Source: an uncultured Bacteroidales bacterium
Lineage (GTDB): Bacteria; Bacteroidota; Bacteroidia; Bacteroidales; UBA3824
Length of the DNA stretch: 31,934 nucleotides
NCBI GenBank assembly: GCA_937877455.1
Contig: CALFIU010000105.1
Span: forward strand, 1-31,934
Direction of reading: 5' to 3'
Shown: in pieces, positions 6,716-13,821 of the stretch
Layout: each line of letters starts with the position of its first letter
Position numbering within the stretch: position 1 is the stretch's first letter
Notes under the pieces: model-generated
Told to the model about the DNA's origin: nothing
Databases searched by the model: none
Seen by the model: the letters and a program-made list of their open reading frames with translations, nothing else
Position numbers and translations under genes: made by a program

Positions 6716-8551
6716 TTATACAGTTTTTGCGCCGTCGAGCAATATGCGCGACAAACATTCGGTTACTACACTTTCGATTTTTGATGCCGATTCTTCGAGG
6801 TTTGTGGTATTGAACACGATGTTGTCGAAGAATTTGCCGAGCGAAATATTTACCACCTTTGGGCCTGACGACGCCACGGATTTTGCCGCCTTGTCAGCAG
6901 AGGCGTTGTTGCTCTTGGTGTTTTGGGCGATGGTTTTGAGTACTTCGGTATTTTTGTTGTCGGATTTCTTTTCGTCCAAGGTCTTGGCGGTGGGTTTGGC
7001 TGCCACGGGAGCCGCCGTTACTGATAAGTTGGCGACTGACGATGCTATTGACTTGCTGCCATTGAGGCCTTTTACTAAGCGGTAAACCCTTTCGATAACG
7101 TTCAATATTGGCATTATAACATTGTCAAAAACCCATTTTAACGCCGTTATAACATTGCCCACCGCATCATATACCGACGAGATAAAACTCTGAATGGCCG
7201 AAAAGATGTCAGCCAACAGTTCCGACTGGCTTATGAAGTCGTGCAACTGCCCAATCATATCACCGACAAACTCCACTACCTGCTGAATCACAGGCCATAC
7301 GTGATTTACGATGGTATCTTTTACGGCATTTACATATTGCATAAAGACGTTGGCTTTTTCGGATGCGGCGGCAAAAAACTCCTGCACCTTTGCCACGATG
7401 CCGCCCACAAACTCCGCCACCGGCGAAAACACCTGCATCAATATCGGCTTGATGGCCTTGATGTAGTCCACGACCTTAGCAATGCCGTTGCTGAGCGGCG
7501 TGAGCATTTTTTCGAGATAGGGCAATAGTTTGTTTGCAAGTTCCAAGGCAAACGACACAAGCGGCGTGAAGGCTTGACCGGCTTTTATCTTGAACTCCTC
7601 CCAAGCGCCGTTGAGTTGCTGCATCTTTCCGAATGGCGTTTTGGCGATTTCACCGAGCATATTGTTGAACTTGCCGCCCGCACTTGTTGACTGCACCAAC
7701 GATTCGTGCACCTTGTCGAAGGTTATTTTGCCCTCCGCAATTTCGTCTTTGAGTTGGGAGATTGATTTGCCGGTGGATTTGCTCATTTGTTCGAGCGGGT
7801 TCCATCCGTTGTTGATGAACTGGTACAAATCCTGAGTGTTCATCTTGCCGGCTGCGCACACCTGCGAATATACGAGAGCAAGTCCGTTGAGGTGTTCCTT
7901 GTCGCCCATCGACACGTCGCCGAGCATTTTCAGGTTCTCTGTTACGCTCTTGATGTCGTCTTCACCGCTTTTTAGTGCGTTGAATCCAAAGCCCATCATC
8001 GTCTGCGCCGCGCCAAAGACCTCAGAACCGAGGATGGTGCTTTGCTGCAAGTCTACCAACTGACGGGTGAGTTCCTTGCCAGTGTCCTCACTACCGGCAA
8101 GCACGTTGAATGAGGTTTGGATCTTCTGACGGTCGAGCCCCGCCTGGATGGAGTCTGCAAAGAACCCTGCAGCCATACTGCCAGCCGCCGTTATGCCGCC
8201 GTATATTGCCGAGCCTTTCACGTAGTCCCACGCCGACGTGCCTTTGTCTTTTTTGTTGCCTTTGCTCTGTTTGCTTGCTTTGTCGGCTTTTTGCTTTACG
8301 TTGTCTATTTCTTTTCCCGCCTTGCGTGCCTCTTCGGTTACCTTGCTGAAACCCGTTGCGGTTGTTTCAGCCATTTGTTTTACAGACCTTTGGGTTTCGG
8401 CGGCTTTCTTGCCTGTTTCGGCAATGGCACTCGTAGTCTTGTTGACAGACGCAGACGACGTGGCGGTGGTGCTTTTTACTGTCTGAGCAAATTTCAGGAG
8501 CGCGCCACTCGCCATGTCTTTCAACTTTATGCCAAATTCTACGATGTTCAT
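6716..8551 (-). CDS. Tail tape measure protein
   Basis: A 611-residue protein. After a helical, alanine/threonine-rich start (about 1-105) comes the tape-measure domain (about 110-330). It has a glycine-rich hydrophobic patch (YVKGSAIYGGITAAGSMAAG), then IQTSFNVLAG and FINNGWNPLEQMSKSTGK, with ISQLKDEIAEGKITFD following. A long helical stretch with hydrophobic segments (about 330-480, for example KPILMQVFSPVAEFVGGIVA) and a low-complexity linker near 510-560 complete it. It determines tail length inside the tube. It lies after the two-frame chaperone genes, the standard order. At 611 residues a short contractile tail is expected. Confidence 0.93.
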   Translation of the reverse strand: MNIVEFGIKLKDMASGALLKFAQTVKSTTATSSASVNKTTSAIAETGKKAAETQRSVKQMAETTATGFSKVTEEARKAGKEIDNVKQKADKASKQSKGNKKDKGTSAWDYVKGSAIYGGITAAGSMAAGFFADSIQAGLDRQKIQTSFNVLAGSEDTGKELTRQLVDLQQSTILGSEVFGAAQTMMGFGFNALKSGEDDIKSVTENLKMLGDVSMGDKEHLNGLALVYSQVCAAGKMNTQDLYQFINNGWNPLEQMSKSTGKSISQLKDEIAEGKITFDKVHESLVQSTSAGGKFNNMLGEIAKTPFGKMQQLNGAWEEFKIKAGQAFTPLVSFALELANKLLPYLEKMLTPLSNGIAKVVDYIKAIKPILMQVFSPVAEFVGGIVAKVQEFFAAASEKANVFMQYVNAVKDTIVNHVWPVIQQVVEFVGDMIGQLHDFISQSELLADIFSAIQSFISSVYDAVGNVITALKWVFDNVIMPILNVIERVYRLVKGLNGSKSIASSVANLSVTAAPVAAKPTAKTLDEKKSDNKNTEVLKTIAQNTKSNNASADKAAKSVASSGPKVVNISLGKFFDNIVFNTTNLEESASKIESVVTECLSRILLDGAKTV

Positions 8552-8584
8552 TTTTTTTAATTACGAATTATGAATTGTCAATTG
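8552..8584. repeat. Gene-junction repeat
   Basis: AATTGACAATTGACAATTC and AATTCGTAATT units fill the gap. The upstream gene's stop codon (AAT TGA) is part of the first unit, and the array ends in an A-tract next to the tape-measure start. Confidence 0.8.
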
Positions 8585-9078
8585 TCAATTCTTTTGTTTT
8601 GCCAATTTCAAAGCCGTGCCGGTAAGGTAAAAGAACAAATCCTCGTTGTCTTTCAATACGCCGTAGCCTATTTTTTCAAGCCCGAAGACCAACGCCGCCG
8701 CAAAGCCATCGCTGGATTTTTCGCCCGAAGTTAAAGCCTCAAAAAGCTGCTTTTTTTTAGTTCGATGACGTTTTGTACTTGCAACATTGCGGAGATGAAA
8801 TACTCCTCGTCGTCGCGGATGCAGTTGTCGCCGTCTATCCAAAGGGCGTTGAGGAGATAGCGGCAAGCGACATCGAGACCGCCGTTGTCGCCACTGGCAA
8901 TCATCAGCGAATACTGCCCCATTTCGGTCGCTGTTACAGGTCTTAGGATGGCGGTCTTGTCTTCCACCCGTATCACGCAGAGTTTGCGCGGCGCGTATTG
9001 TTTCTTGTACTCGTCCAACTTTGCGCCGTAACGCTCTTTTATGAGTTCCTCCGTGCTTTTTTCAATTTCTTTTGGCAT
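8585..9078 (-). CDS. Tail assembly chaperone, -1 frameshift fusion product
   Basis: The first 109 residues are shared with the frame-0 chaperone. At A-AAA-AAA (within 8758-8751) a -1 slip joins them to 55 further residues (KQLFEALTSGEKSSDGF, then LVFGLEKIGYGVLK, ending LTGTALKLAKQKN), giving about 164 residues. The downstream frame has no convincing start of its own near the overlap, and the frames meet exactly at the slippery run. This is the known arrangement of lambda G/GT and Mu gp41/42, where the fused form recruits the tape measure. The stop codon TGA lies in the junction repeat. A sequencing error is the alternative, but position and register make programmed shifting much more likely. 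Confidence 0.82.
8731..9078 (-). CDS. Tail assembly chaperone, frame-0 product
   Basis: A 115-residue protein between the tail tube and tape measure genes, where tail chaperones are encoded. An acidic/basic helical start (STEELIKERYGAKLDEYKKQYA) is followed by an alpha-beta core (RKLCVIRVEDKTAILRPVTA, MGQYSLMIASGDNGGLDVAC, ALWIDGDNCIRDDEEYFISA). It resembles the small Bacteroidetes chaperones that coat the tape measure before tube assembly. The frame ends soon after a run of eight A (coding strand, 8758-8751), where ribosomes can slip into the -1 frame and make the longer product listed separately. No termini outside the two-frame unit are needed. Confidence 0.85.
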   Translation of the reverse strand: MPKEIEKSTEELIKERYGAKLDEYKKQYAPRKLCVIRVEDKTAILRPVTATEMGQYSLMIASGDNGGLDVACRYLLNALWIDGDNCIRDDEEYFISAMLQVQNVIELKKSSFLRL

Positions 9079-9122
9079 AATTTTTAATTTTTAATTGTTA
9101 ATTTTTAATTGTCAACTGTCAA
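9079..9122. repeat. Gene-junction repeat
   Basis: The coding strand reads TAATTGACAGTTGACAATT followed by AAAAATT units. Its first three bases are the stop codon of the tail tube gene, and it runs up to the chaperone ATG. Confidence 0.8.
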
Positions 9123-9566
9123 TTAAAGAGTTGTCTTGATTGCGTCCATTGCGATGAATGGCAGTGTGATTTCACGGTTTTTTGCGCCTTGCTCCATGCT
9201 GTCGCCGCATTCGGTGAATGCGATGCCACGGATGGCGATGTTGGTAGCCTTGTCTGTGGGGGAGCGTTTCATTTTGATATTTGCCACGATAGCCTCGTGC
9301 GGCACGGCTGTGATGTCGTCGTAGCCCGCTTCTTGTGCCGCTTGGTTGATGGCATCGGCCTCAAAGCCCAACACTTTGATGCTGCCCTCTACTTTTACGT
9401 TGCCCTCGGTGATGTCCAATGCGTGCTGTCCCGCACCGTAGAGAGGCTCTTTCTCCACTGTCTTTTTGATTTCCCAGCCACGGATGCCGGAGAGCGTGCG
9501 CCCCAAAATCTTTACTTCGGACTGATGCCAGGCACATTCCGAAGAGCTGATGTTCATATTTGCCAT
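9123..9566 (-). CDS. Tail tube protein
   Basis: A 147-residue protein of the contractile-tail tube family. The beta-sandwich pattern is clear: start with SSECAWHQSEVKILGRTLSG, then IRGWEIKKTVEKEPLYGAG, then GNVKVEGSIKVLGFEADAI, and a late strand ATNIAIRGIAFTECG. The YGAG plus KVEGSI spacing resembles XkdM and other tube proteins of Mu and PBSX-type tails. It follows the sheath gene and precedes the chaperones, the expected order. Hexamer rings of this protein form the inner tube that is driven through the cell envelope. Confidence 0.85.
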   Translation of the reverse strand: MANMNISSSECAWHQSEVKILGRTLSGIRGWEIKKTVEKEPLYGAGQHALDITEGNVKVEGSIKVLGFEADAINQAAQEAGYDDITAVPHEAIVANIKMKRSPTDKATNIAIRGIAFTECGDSMEQGAKNREITLPFIAMDAIKTTL

Positions 9567-9617
9567 AATAAGTATGATTTATTGATTTTCGATTTGTTGA
9601 TTTTTGATTGTCAATTG
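9567..9617. repeat. Gene-junction repeat
   Basis: The coding strand starts with GACAGTTGACAATTGACAAT and continues into AAATCAACAAATCG-type units up to the tail-tube start. The last sheath codons (KIDS and stop) are themselves written in the repeat. Confidence 0.85.
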
Positions 9618-10673
9618 TCAACTGTCAATTTTAGTAGCAAGACCAAGAGTCACGTTGATCCAAGTGGCATATCCGAGCGGCTGTATTCGGCAAGAGACTT
9701 CGAGCGTGGAGTTGTTGATGATGTCCTGGTTCTTGTCTATCACCACCTGCACTCCGCTTACCTGTCCCGTCATAGAGGCGAGCAACGAACTTTCGAGGAC
9801 GTTCTCCATGTACGACACGTCGCCGTCGTCCAATGTGCCGTCGCTTGCAACCCGGATTGGTGTCTCGATGAACGGCGCGTATGCCTTTTGGATGATTGCC
9901 TGCGCCTTGTCGATGATGCGTCCGTGCGCAAGGATTCTGAAATCGCCGTTGCTGCACATGTTGTCCTGACCAAAGAAATACCCCGCCGTGCCGGTGCGGT
10001 GCTGGGGCATTATGTAGCCGTTGTCGTGCATTGTTTCAAGTTCGGCGAGGGTGAAGTCCGTGTAAGCCTTGCCGCCGATTGTAGCGTCGGTAATGCTCAC
10101 TAATGCGCCGTTCTTGCCGCTGCCTATCTTTTCCTCCGCGCCATACTTGCAGCAACGTGCAAGGGCTGCGGCGGCGATGCTTGCGCCGGTCTCGCTGTCT
10201 TCGCCTGCAACGATGCCCAAGTATGGGTTGTCGAGCGTCTTGCAGTCTAACTCGCCGAGGAGTTCTGCGTTGAAAGTGCCGCCTGCCAGCACTCGCATCG
10301 GGAAACCAGCCGCCTGCATCTTCTGCGCCGATGCCTTGATGGTCGATGACAGTTGCGTGATGCCTTGTTCGGTGGTCGCGTCGTCTATCCACGCCATGAG
10401 GTTGACGCCCTTGGAGGCGAGGAGTTCCGCGTTTGCCTCGGTAGCCGGTGCTACAAAAACGCGCATGTTGCCCGCGAGTTCCTTGTAGAACATCGCCACC
10501 AATGTCAACGCCCTGCCTGTAACGCCTTTCAAAGTGGCGTCGTCCACACTGTACACCGCCACAAGGTCGCCCGTCATTCCTTTTACAAGTATTGCGGGAA
10601 CTGCATCGGGAGCGTTGATGGAGCGCAGGAGGTTGCCCTCGCTTATGTTTACTTTTACTTTTGGAAATCCCAT
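9618..10673 (-). CDS. Tail sheath protein (DUF2586-like)
   Basis: A 351-residue protein, shorter than most sheaths but in the range of DUF2586-type sheath proteins of Bacteroidetes phages. Features in order: MGFPKVKVNISEGNLLRSIN, an early strand PAILVKGMTG, a central alpha-beta region (MRVFVAPATEANAELL, MAWIDDATTEQGI), MRVLAGGTFN, YLGIVAGEDSETGASIAAAA, then the C-terminal sheath-core strands with MPQHRTGTAGYFFGQDNMCS, RIIDKAQAIIQKAYAPFIE and GYATWINVTLGL. The sheath contracts to push the tube. It lies directly before the tube gene. Its final residues KIDS derive from the junction repeat. Confidence 0.85.
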   Translation of the reverse strand: MGFPKVKVNISEGNLLRSINAPDAVPAILVKGMTGDLVAVYSVDDATLKGVTGRALTLVAMFYKELAGNMRVFVAPATEANAELLASKGVNLMAWIDDATTEQGITQLSSTIKASAQKMQAAGFPMRVLAGGTFNAELLGELDCKTLDNPYLGIVAGEDSETGASIAAAALARCCKYGAEEKIGSGKNGALVSITDATIGGKAYTDFTLAELETMHDNGYIMPQHRTGTAGYFFGQDNMCSNGDFRILAHGRIIDKAQAIIQKAYAPFIETPIRVASDGTLDDGDVSYMENVLESSLLASMTGQVSGVQVVIDKNQDIINNSTLEVSCRIQPLGYATWINVTLGLATKIDS

Positions 10674-10797
10674 GATAATTACGAATTATGAATTGTGAAT
10701 TACGAATTGTGAATTATGAATTGTCAATTATGAATTGTCAATTATGAATTGTCAATTGTGAATTGTCAATTATGAATTGTCAATTGTGAATTGTCAA
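10674..10797. repeat. Largest gene-junction array: about 17 imperfect 7-bp units
   Basis: This is a continuous array of AATTATG, AATTGTC, AATTGTG and AATTACG units, without any gene, between the sheath start and the membrane-protein gene. The minus-strand stop codon of the latter (AAT TGA) is part of the array. It is the longest of the spacers of this kind and contains repeated 21-bp blocks of three units. Confidence 0.92.
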
Positions 10798-11090
10798 TTA
10801 ATCTTGTTGTTCAGCTTCACTAACAATTCGTCGAACCTTTCCAACGATGCCGAAAACTTGCTCAATGCGCTTGCGTTGTCTTTGAGTGCCATTGCGTTTT
10901 CTTTGAGTGCGCCGGTGAGTTCCACGTTGGACATTTGAAGGTACGCAGTGTATTGTTCTTGGATCTTCTCCGCCTTCGCATCCATTTTGTCCATACGGTT
11001 GAGGAGATATTTTCCAAGGAAACCAATCGCCATGAGCGACACTATTGCCACGGCGATTGGGAAGCCGAACTGTTGGAAAACTTCTAACAT
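10794..11090 (-). CDS. Small membrane-anchored coiled-coil protein, possible holin
   Basis: A 98-residue protein. One transmembrane helix (about residues 8-28, FPIAVAIVSLMAIGFLGKYL) is followed by a charged helix (NRMDKMDAKAEKIQEQYTAY). A long amphipathic coiled coil with repeated seven-residue ALKENA / ALKDNA / ALSKFSA units completes it. One N-terminal helix with a cytoplasmic coiled coil is compatible with a small holin or with a membrane-bound assembly factor. It sits between the capsid and sheath genes, which is not a classical lysis position, and no endolysin is next to it. I cannot decide between these roles. Confidence 0.6.
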   Translation of the reverse strand: MLEVFQQFGFPIAVAIVSLMAIGFLGKYLLNRMDKMDAKAEKIQEQYTAYLQMSNVELTGALKENAMALKDNASALSKFSASLERFDELLVKLNNKIN

Positions 11091-11146
11091 TTCTTTTTTT
11101 GCTTTTAATTGTCAATTGTCAATTGTCCATTGTCCATTGTCATCGA
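11091..11146. repeat. Gene-junction repeat
   Basis: The coding strand reads GACAATGGACAATGGACAAT followed by TGACAATTGACAATT units. The capsid gene's TAA stop lies at its beginning and the downstream ATG follows an A-rich tract. Confidence 0.8.
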
Positions 11147-12097
11147 TTACGATTTCTTGGTCGCGATAATAGCCACCACGCCTTCGTAGCCGCTGCGTCT
11201 TGCGCGTCCGCCCATCTTTACTTCCGCCGAGAAGATGTCGCCGAAGTACAGCGGGTTGCCGAGGTCTTGGTATGGCATTATGTCGCCCTTGGCGATGGCA
11301 ACGCAGTCTTTTTGCCAGCAAAGTGCGGCGGGGTTCATTGCGTTGGTGATTTCGGTGCCGGGGACGACGGGCGTGGTTGTCCCTGTGAATGTGAGCACGT
11401 TGCTGCGCTCCAAGATGTCGAATCCGAACAGACGTCCGCAGATGCCGTTTTTCAAGTCGGCTGCCGCCTGGAACGCCGCCATCTGGTTTGCCGAGAGGCT
11501 GTCCAACAGTTGCTGGTACATCTTGCTTTCGAGGAGCGCGTAGCGGCCTTGCTTGGGCACGTTCTGGTGGTTCATGAGGTACTGTGCGCTTTCGAGGTCC
11601 TTGTAGGAGAATGCGTTGCGCTGCACCGAGATGCCCTGCGCTATCTCGAAGCTGTCCAACGTTCCCGCCGTTACGATGATGTTTGCCGCAGGGATTGTGT
11701 CGGCTGCCGCGCCCTTGTTTTTGAGACCTGCCACCCAGTCGTAGAGGATGTTGTCGCCTACGGTCTCCATCAATGTGGCCACGAGGTCGCCAAGCACGCT
11801 GTCGGTCTTGTCGTATGAGATTTCAGCCTGTTCGCTCCACGCCACGTGCACGGGTTCGGTGGTGAAGCTGTCCAAGGCGTATGTAACGCTTGTGTCGCCG
11901 CGCCTTGTCGCCACTGCGGGATAGGTGGAGCGGTTCTTTTCCACCGCCGGCGGGTTGCCGGCCTGCGGGATGTGCACCACCGCGCCGGCTTTTACATACT
12001 GCGATTCGTCAGCCGCAAGTCCGATGTGGGGGTTGCTTCTGCGGAGTTTTTCTACGATGTAGTTCGCAAATACTTCTGATGCTATGATGTTTGCCAT
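11147..12097 (-). CDS. Major capsid protein
   Basis: A 316-residue protein with the layout of a Mu/HK97-fold major capsid protein: N-terminal arm with VFANYIVEKLRRSNPHIGLA, VKAGAVVHIPQAGNP, a region of pairing strands RGDTSVTYALDSFTTEPVHV, a long helix region (KTDSVLGDLVATLMETVGDN), LMNHQNVPKQGRYALLESKM and the P-domain-like ending with AMNPAALCWQKDCVAIAKGD. It directly follows the protease/scaffold gene, the usual order. The product forms the icosahedral shell. There is no N-terminal delta domain, which fits a separate scaffold encoded by the nested gene upstream. Confidence 0.87.
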   Translation of the reverse strand: MANIIASEVFANYIVEKLRRSNPHIGLAADESQYVKAGAVVHIPQAGNPPAVEKNRSTYPAVATRRGDTSVTYALDSFTTEPVHVAWSEQAEISYDKTDSVLGDLVATLMETVGDNILYDWVAGLKNKGAAADTIPAANIIVTAGTLDSFEIAQGISVQRNAFSYKDLESAQYLMNHQNVPKQGRYALLESKMYQQLLDSLSANQMAAFQAAADLKNGICGRLFGFDILERSNVLTFTGTTTPVVPGTEITNAMNPAALCWQKDCVAIAKGDIMPYQDLGNPLYFGDIFSAEVKMGGRARRSGYEGVVAIIATKKS

Positions 12098-12147
12098 GAT
12101 AAGTATGATTTGGTGATTTAGTGATTTGTTGATTTACGAATTGTCAA
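12098..12147. repeat. Gene-junction repeat
   Basis: The coding strand reads TTGAAAATTGAAAATTC, then AATTGACAATTCG, then AAATCAACAAATCACTAAATC. The final codons of the protease gene (LKIENS and stop TAA) are encoded by the first units, so the repeat has become part of the protein. Confidence 0.85.
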
Positions 12148-12603
12148 TTATGAATTTTCAATTTTCAATTTCTCGTACAGCGCGGGATAGTCCCTCTTTA
12201 CCTCTTCGAGTTCGCCGCTGAGGTAGAGGTCGCGGTACGACTTGCCCCTGTACTTGTCGGGGATGTCCTGCGAGAGTTTTTCGGTAATGAGGCTTTGCGC
12301 GGGCATCTTGTCAATGAGGTTTTTGAGACCGCAGGGGTTGTCCTTGTAGTCGGCTTTGAGTTGTTCCGCCAATGCCGGCGAGATTTTGCGCTCCTTGACG
12401 GCTCTGTCCAATGCGCCGTCTATCTGCATTGCTGTGAGTTGGGAGGTGATTTCTGCGTTGCGCTTTTCTGCGTCCGCCGCGCGGTCAATCAGTTTTTTCA
12501 CCGCCATGACCGCCTGTTCCGCCGTCGCGTCGTCCTTGAGGTCGGGCAGGTTGAGCAATGCCACCGCCACCATCGCGCCTGTGGGTTTTGATGTGTCTTT
12601 CAT
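12148..12603 (-). CDS. Nested in-frame scaffold protein (internal start)
   Basis: An internal ATG at 12603 (MKDTSKPTGAM) is placed at the protease-to-scaffold border and is preceded by an A-rich, G-poor stretch (CAAACAACACAGAAAAT), the type of sequence that favours initiation in Bacteroidetes. A start there would give a 151-residue scaffold sharing the C-terminus of the protease. This is the known arrangement of Mu I and Z and of lambda C and Nu3. Use of the internal start is inferred. Confidence 0.5.
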   Translation of the reverse strand: MKDTSKPTGAMVAVALLNLPDLKDDATAEQAVMAVKKLIDRAADAEKRNAEITSQLTAMQIDGALDRAVKERKISPALAEQLKADYKDNPCGLKNLIDKMPAQSLITEKLSQDIPDKYRGKSYRDLYLSGELEEVKRDYPALYEKLKIENS

Positions 12604-13077
12604 ATTTTCTGTGTTGTTTGGTTGTATGAATGACGACAGGTCGTGCAAAACGTTGTCCGACTCGTCGTATAACTGTGCTATTGCGTTGTAGTTGCCGGGT
12701 ATGTCCACAATCGACACCTCGCGGCAGAACCATTTGGTGACCGTCGGGCCGGTCTGCCCTTCGAGTTTCGTTCCGGGTTCGTCGCTCACTTCCAGGGCAA
12801 CGATATGCCCCACGGACGCGGCGTTGTAGAAGCCCTCCTCTATTTGCTGGGCTAATTGAGGAAACAGTTCGTCGTTGATGACGGGCTTTGCGAACACCTT
12901 GCCCACCTCCGTCCTGAAATCCTCCCATTTGACCGCCACGCCCTTGTCGCGCTCGTGCATAAGGAAGCCAATCGGAGGGTTGAACCTCGACAGTTCCAGC
13001 CCCGATGTCAGCAGACGGTAGCCGTAAACGTTCACGCTGTCGTCGCTGATGCAGAATTCCTTGTCTATCTTTTTCAT
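12148..13077 (-). CDS. Prohead protease fused to scaffold (Mu gpI-like / HK97-type)
   Basis: A 309-residue protein and the first gene of the structural operon. The N-terminal half resembles HK97-type prohead serine proteases. A histidine is present in GFLMHERDKG (about residue 40), and the serine motif YNAASVGHIVAL lies at about 85-97, followed by WFCREVSIVDIPGN (near 130-145). From about residue 160 the sequence turns into a helical, charged scaffold (VMAVKKLIDRAADAEKRNAE, VKERKISPALAEQL), ending with YRDLYLSGELEEVKRDYPAL, a typical Mu-like scaffold end. The start at 13077 follows a leader with a terminator-like hairpin. The last residues come from junction repeat. Confidence 0.8.
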   Translation of the reverse strand: MKKIDKEFCISDDSVNVYGYRLLTSGLELSRFNPPIGFLMHERDKGVAVKWEDFRTEVGKVFAKPVINDELFPQLAQQIEEGFYNAASVGHIVALEVSDEPGTKLEGQTGPTVTKWFCREVSIVDIPGNYNAIAQLYDESDNVLHDLSSFIQPNNTENMKDTSKPTGAMVAVALLNLPDLKDDATAEQAVMAVKKLIDRAADAEKRNAEITSQLTAMQIDGALDRAVKERKISPALAEQLKADYKDNPCGLKNLIDKMPAQSLITEKLSQDIPDKYRGKSYRDLYLSGELEEVKRDYPALYEKLKIENS

Positions 13078-13101
13078 ATATCTTGCGTTTATTTAGTTTC
13101 T

Positions 13102-13150
13102 AAAAAAAGGCGGGGCATGTCGCTGTTTTGCTTTGCTCCTGCGCCCCGCC
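13102..13150 (-). terminator. Intrinsic-terminator-like hairpin in the leader of the structural operon
   Basis: On the minus strand GGCGGGGC (13150-13143) pairs with GCCCCGCC (13116-13109), followed by a run of seven T (13108-13102). The loop is long (26 nt). It lies downstream of a good minus-strand promoter (13203-13234) and 25 bases before the protease start. It would therefore stop transcripts in the leader unless read through, or stop transcripts arriving from further right. Confidence 0.65.
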
Positions 13151-13202
13151 GTGGGTCAGGCCAAACACCCTTTTTTGCAGGCTTTTTGTTTTGAACGTGA
13201 TG

Positions 13203-13234
13203 CAAAATTACACCGCCGCGCCCCCCTTCCCAAA
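13203..13234 (-). promoter_or_regulatory. Promoter of the structural (head-tail) operon
   Basis: On the minus strand TTTG (13234-13231), 20 bases, then TAATTTTG (13210-13203) match the Bacteroidetes TTTG / TAnnTTTG promoter. Transcription should start near 13196, giving a leader of about 120 nt that contains the hairpin at 13150-13102. Confidence 0.55.
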
Positions 13235-13259
13235 AACCTATGCCAATCTTACAGAACTT

Positions 13260-13292
13260 TTTGCAAACCACCCGTTTAGACCCCTAACTTTG
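13260..13292 (+). promoter_or_regulatory. Promoter of the terminase-portal operon
   Basis: TTTG (13260-13263), 21 bases, then TAACTTTG (13285-13292) fit the Bacteroidetes consensus. The inferred start near 13299 leaves a leader of about 64 nt, with two ATTTTAAAAT copies just before the ATG at 13363. It diverges from the structural-operon promoter about 26 bases away. Confidence 0.55.
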
Positions 13293-13362
13293 CCCCGTAT
13301 TCAGAATCCGAGCGGCTCTGTCCGTTATTTTAAAATGGAATTTTAAAATATTAATGATATAA

Positions 13363-13821
13363 ATGGCAAAGGCTAAGGACAACATAAAGGAGATAGCGCA
13401 GATACTCTTCCTGCAAAACAAGCTCTCACAAAAGGAGATTGCGGAAAAACTCGACGTTGCGCCGCAGACCCTCACACGATGGGCCAAGGCGGGCAACTGG
13501 GACTCCCTGCGCAAAAACTTGCTCACTTCCAAGGGCAGCCGCCTCAGCGAACTCTACGACGAATTAGAGGAGTTCAACCGCATGATCAAGGAAAAGGAAA
13601 ACTACAAGGTGGCTGATTCCAAGGAGGCGGACGCAAGGCGCAAGCTCATCATGGACATCAAGGCTTTGGAAGGTCGTTATTCCATTGCGCAGACCACCTC
13701 TATCGGCATGGAGTTCTGCGAGTTTGTGAAGACCGCAGAACCAGACCTTGCGCCCCGCGTGCTTGACCTCTACAATGCTTTTGTCAACAAAACAATCGAA
13801 AACGCAAAATGGCAGGAATAG
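13363..13821 (+). CDS. Terminase small subunit-like DNA-binding protein
   Basis: A 152-residue protein. A helix-turn-helix is visible at about residues 18-42 (LSQKEIAEKLDVAPQTLTRW, then AKAGNWDSLRK), as in gp27/DUF1804-type small terminases of Mu-like phages. The rest is helical (LYDELEEFNRMIKEKENYK, DIKALEGRYS, FVNKTIENAK) and probably forms the oligomer. It is the first gene of the plus-strand operon and overlaps the large terminase by 13 bp, so translation is probably coupled. It selects phage DNA for headful packaging from within flanking host DNA in the Mu mode. Confidence 0.8.
   Translation: MAKAKDNIKEIAQILFLQNKLSQKEIAEKLDVAPQTLTRWAKAGNWDSLRKNLLTSKGSRLSELYDELEEFNRMIKEKENYKVADSKEADARRKLIMDIKALEGRYSIAQTTSIGMEFCEFVKTAEPDLAPRVLDLYNAFVNKTIENAKWQE

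Noticed and set aside
9189..10103. 304-residue plus-strand frame opposite tail tube and sheath
   Set aside because: It is antisense to two well-supported tail genes, runs across junction repeat and has no family features.
13089..13271. 60-residue minus-strand frame (MVCKKFCKIGIGFWEGG)
   Set aside because: It covers the promoter and hairpin of the divergent control region, and its composition is unlike a protein.
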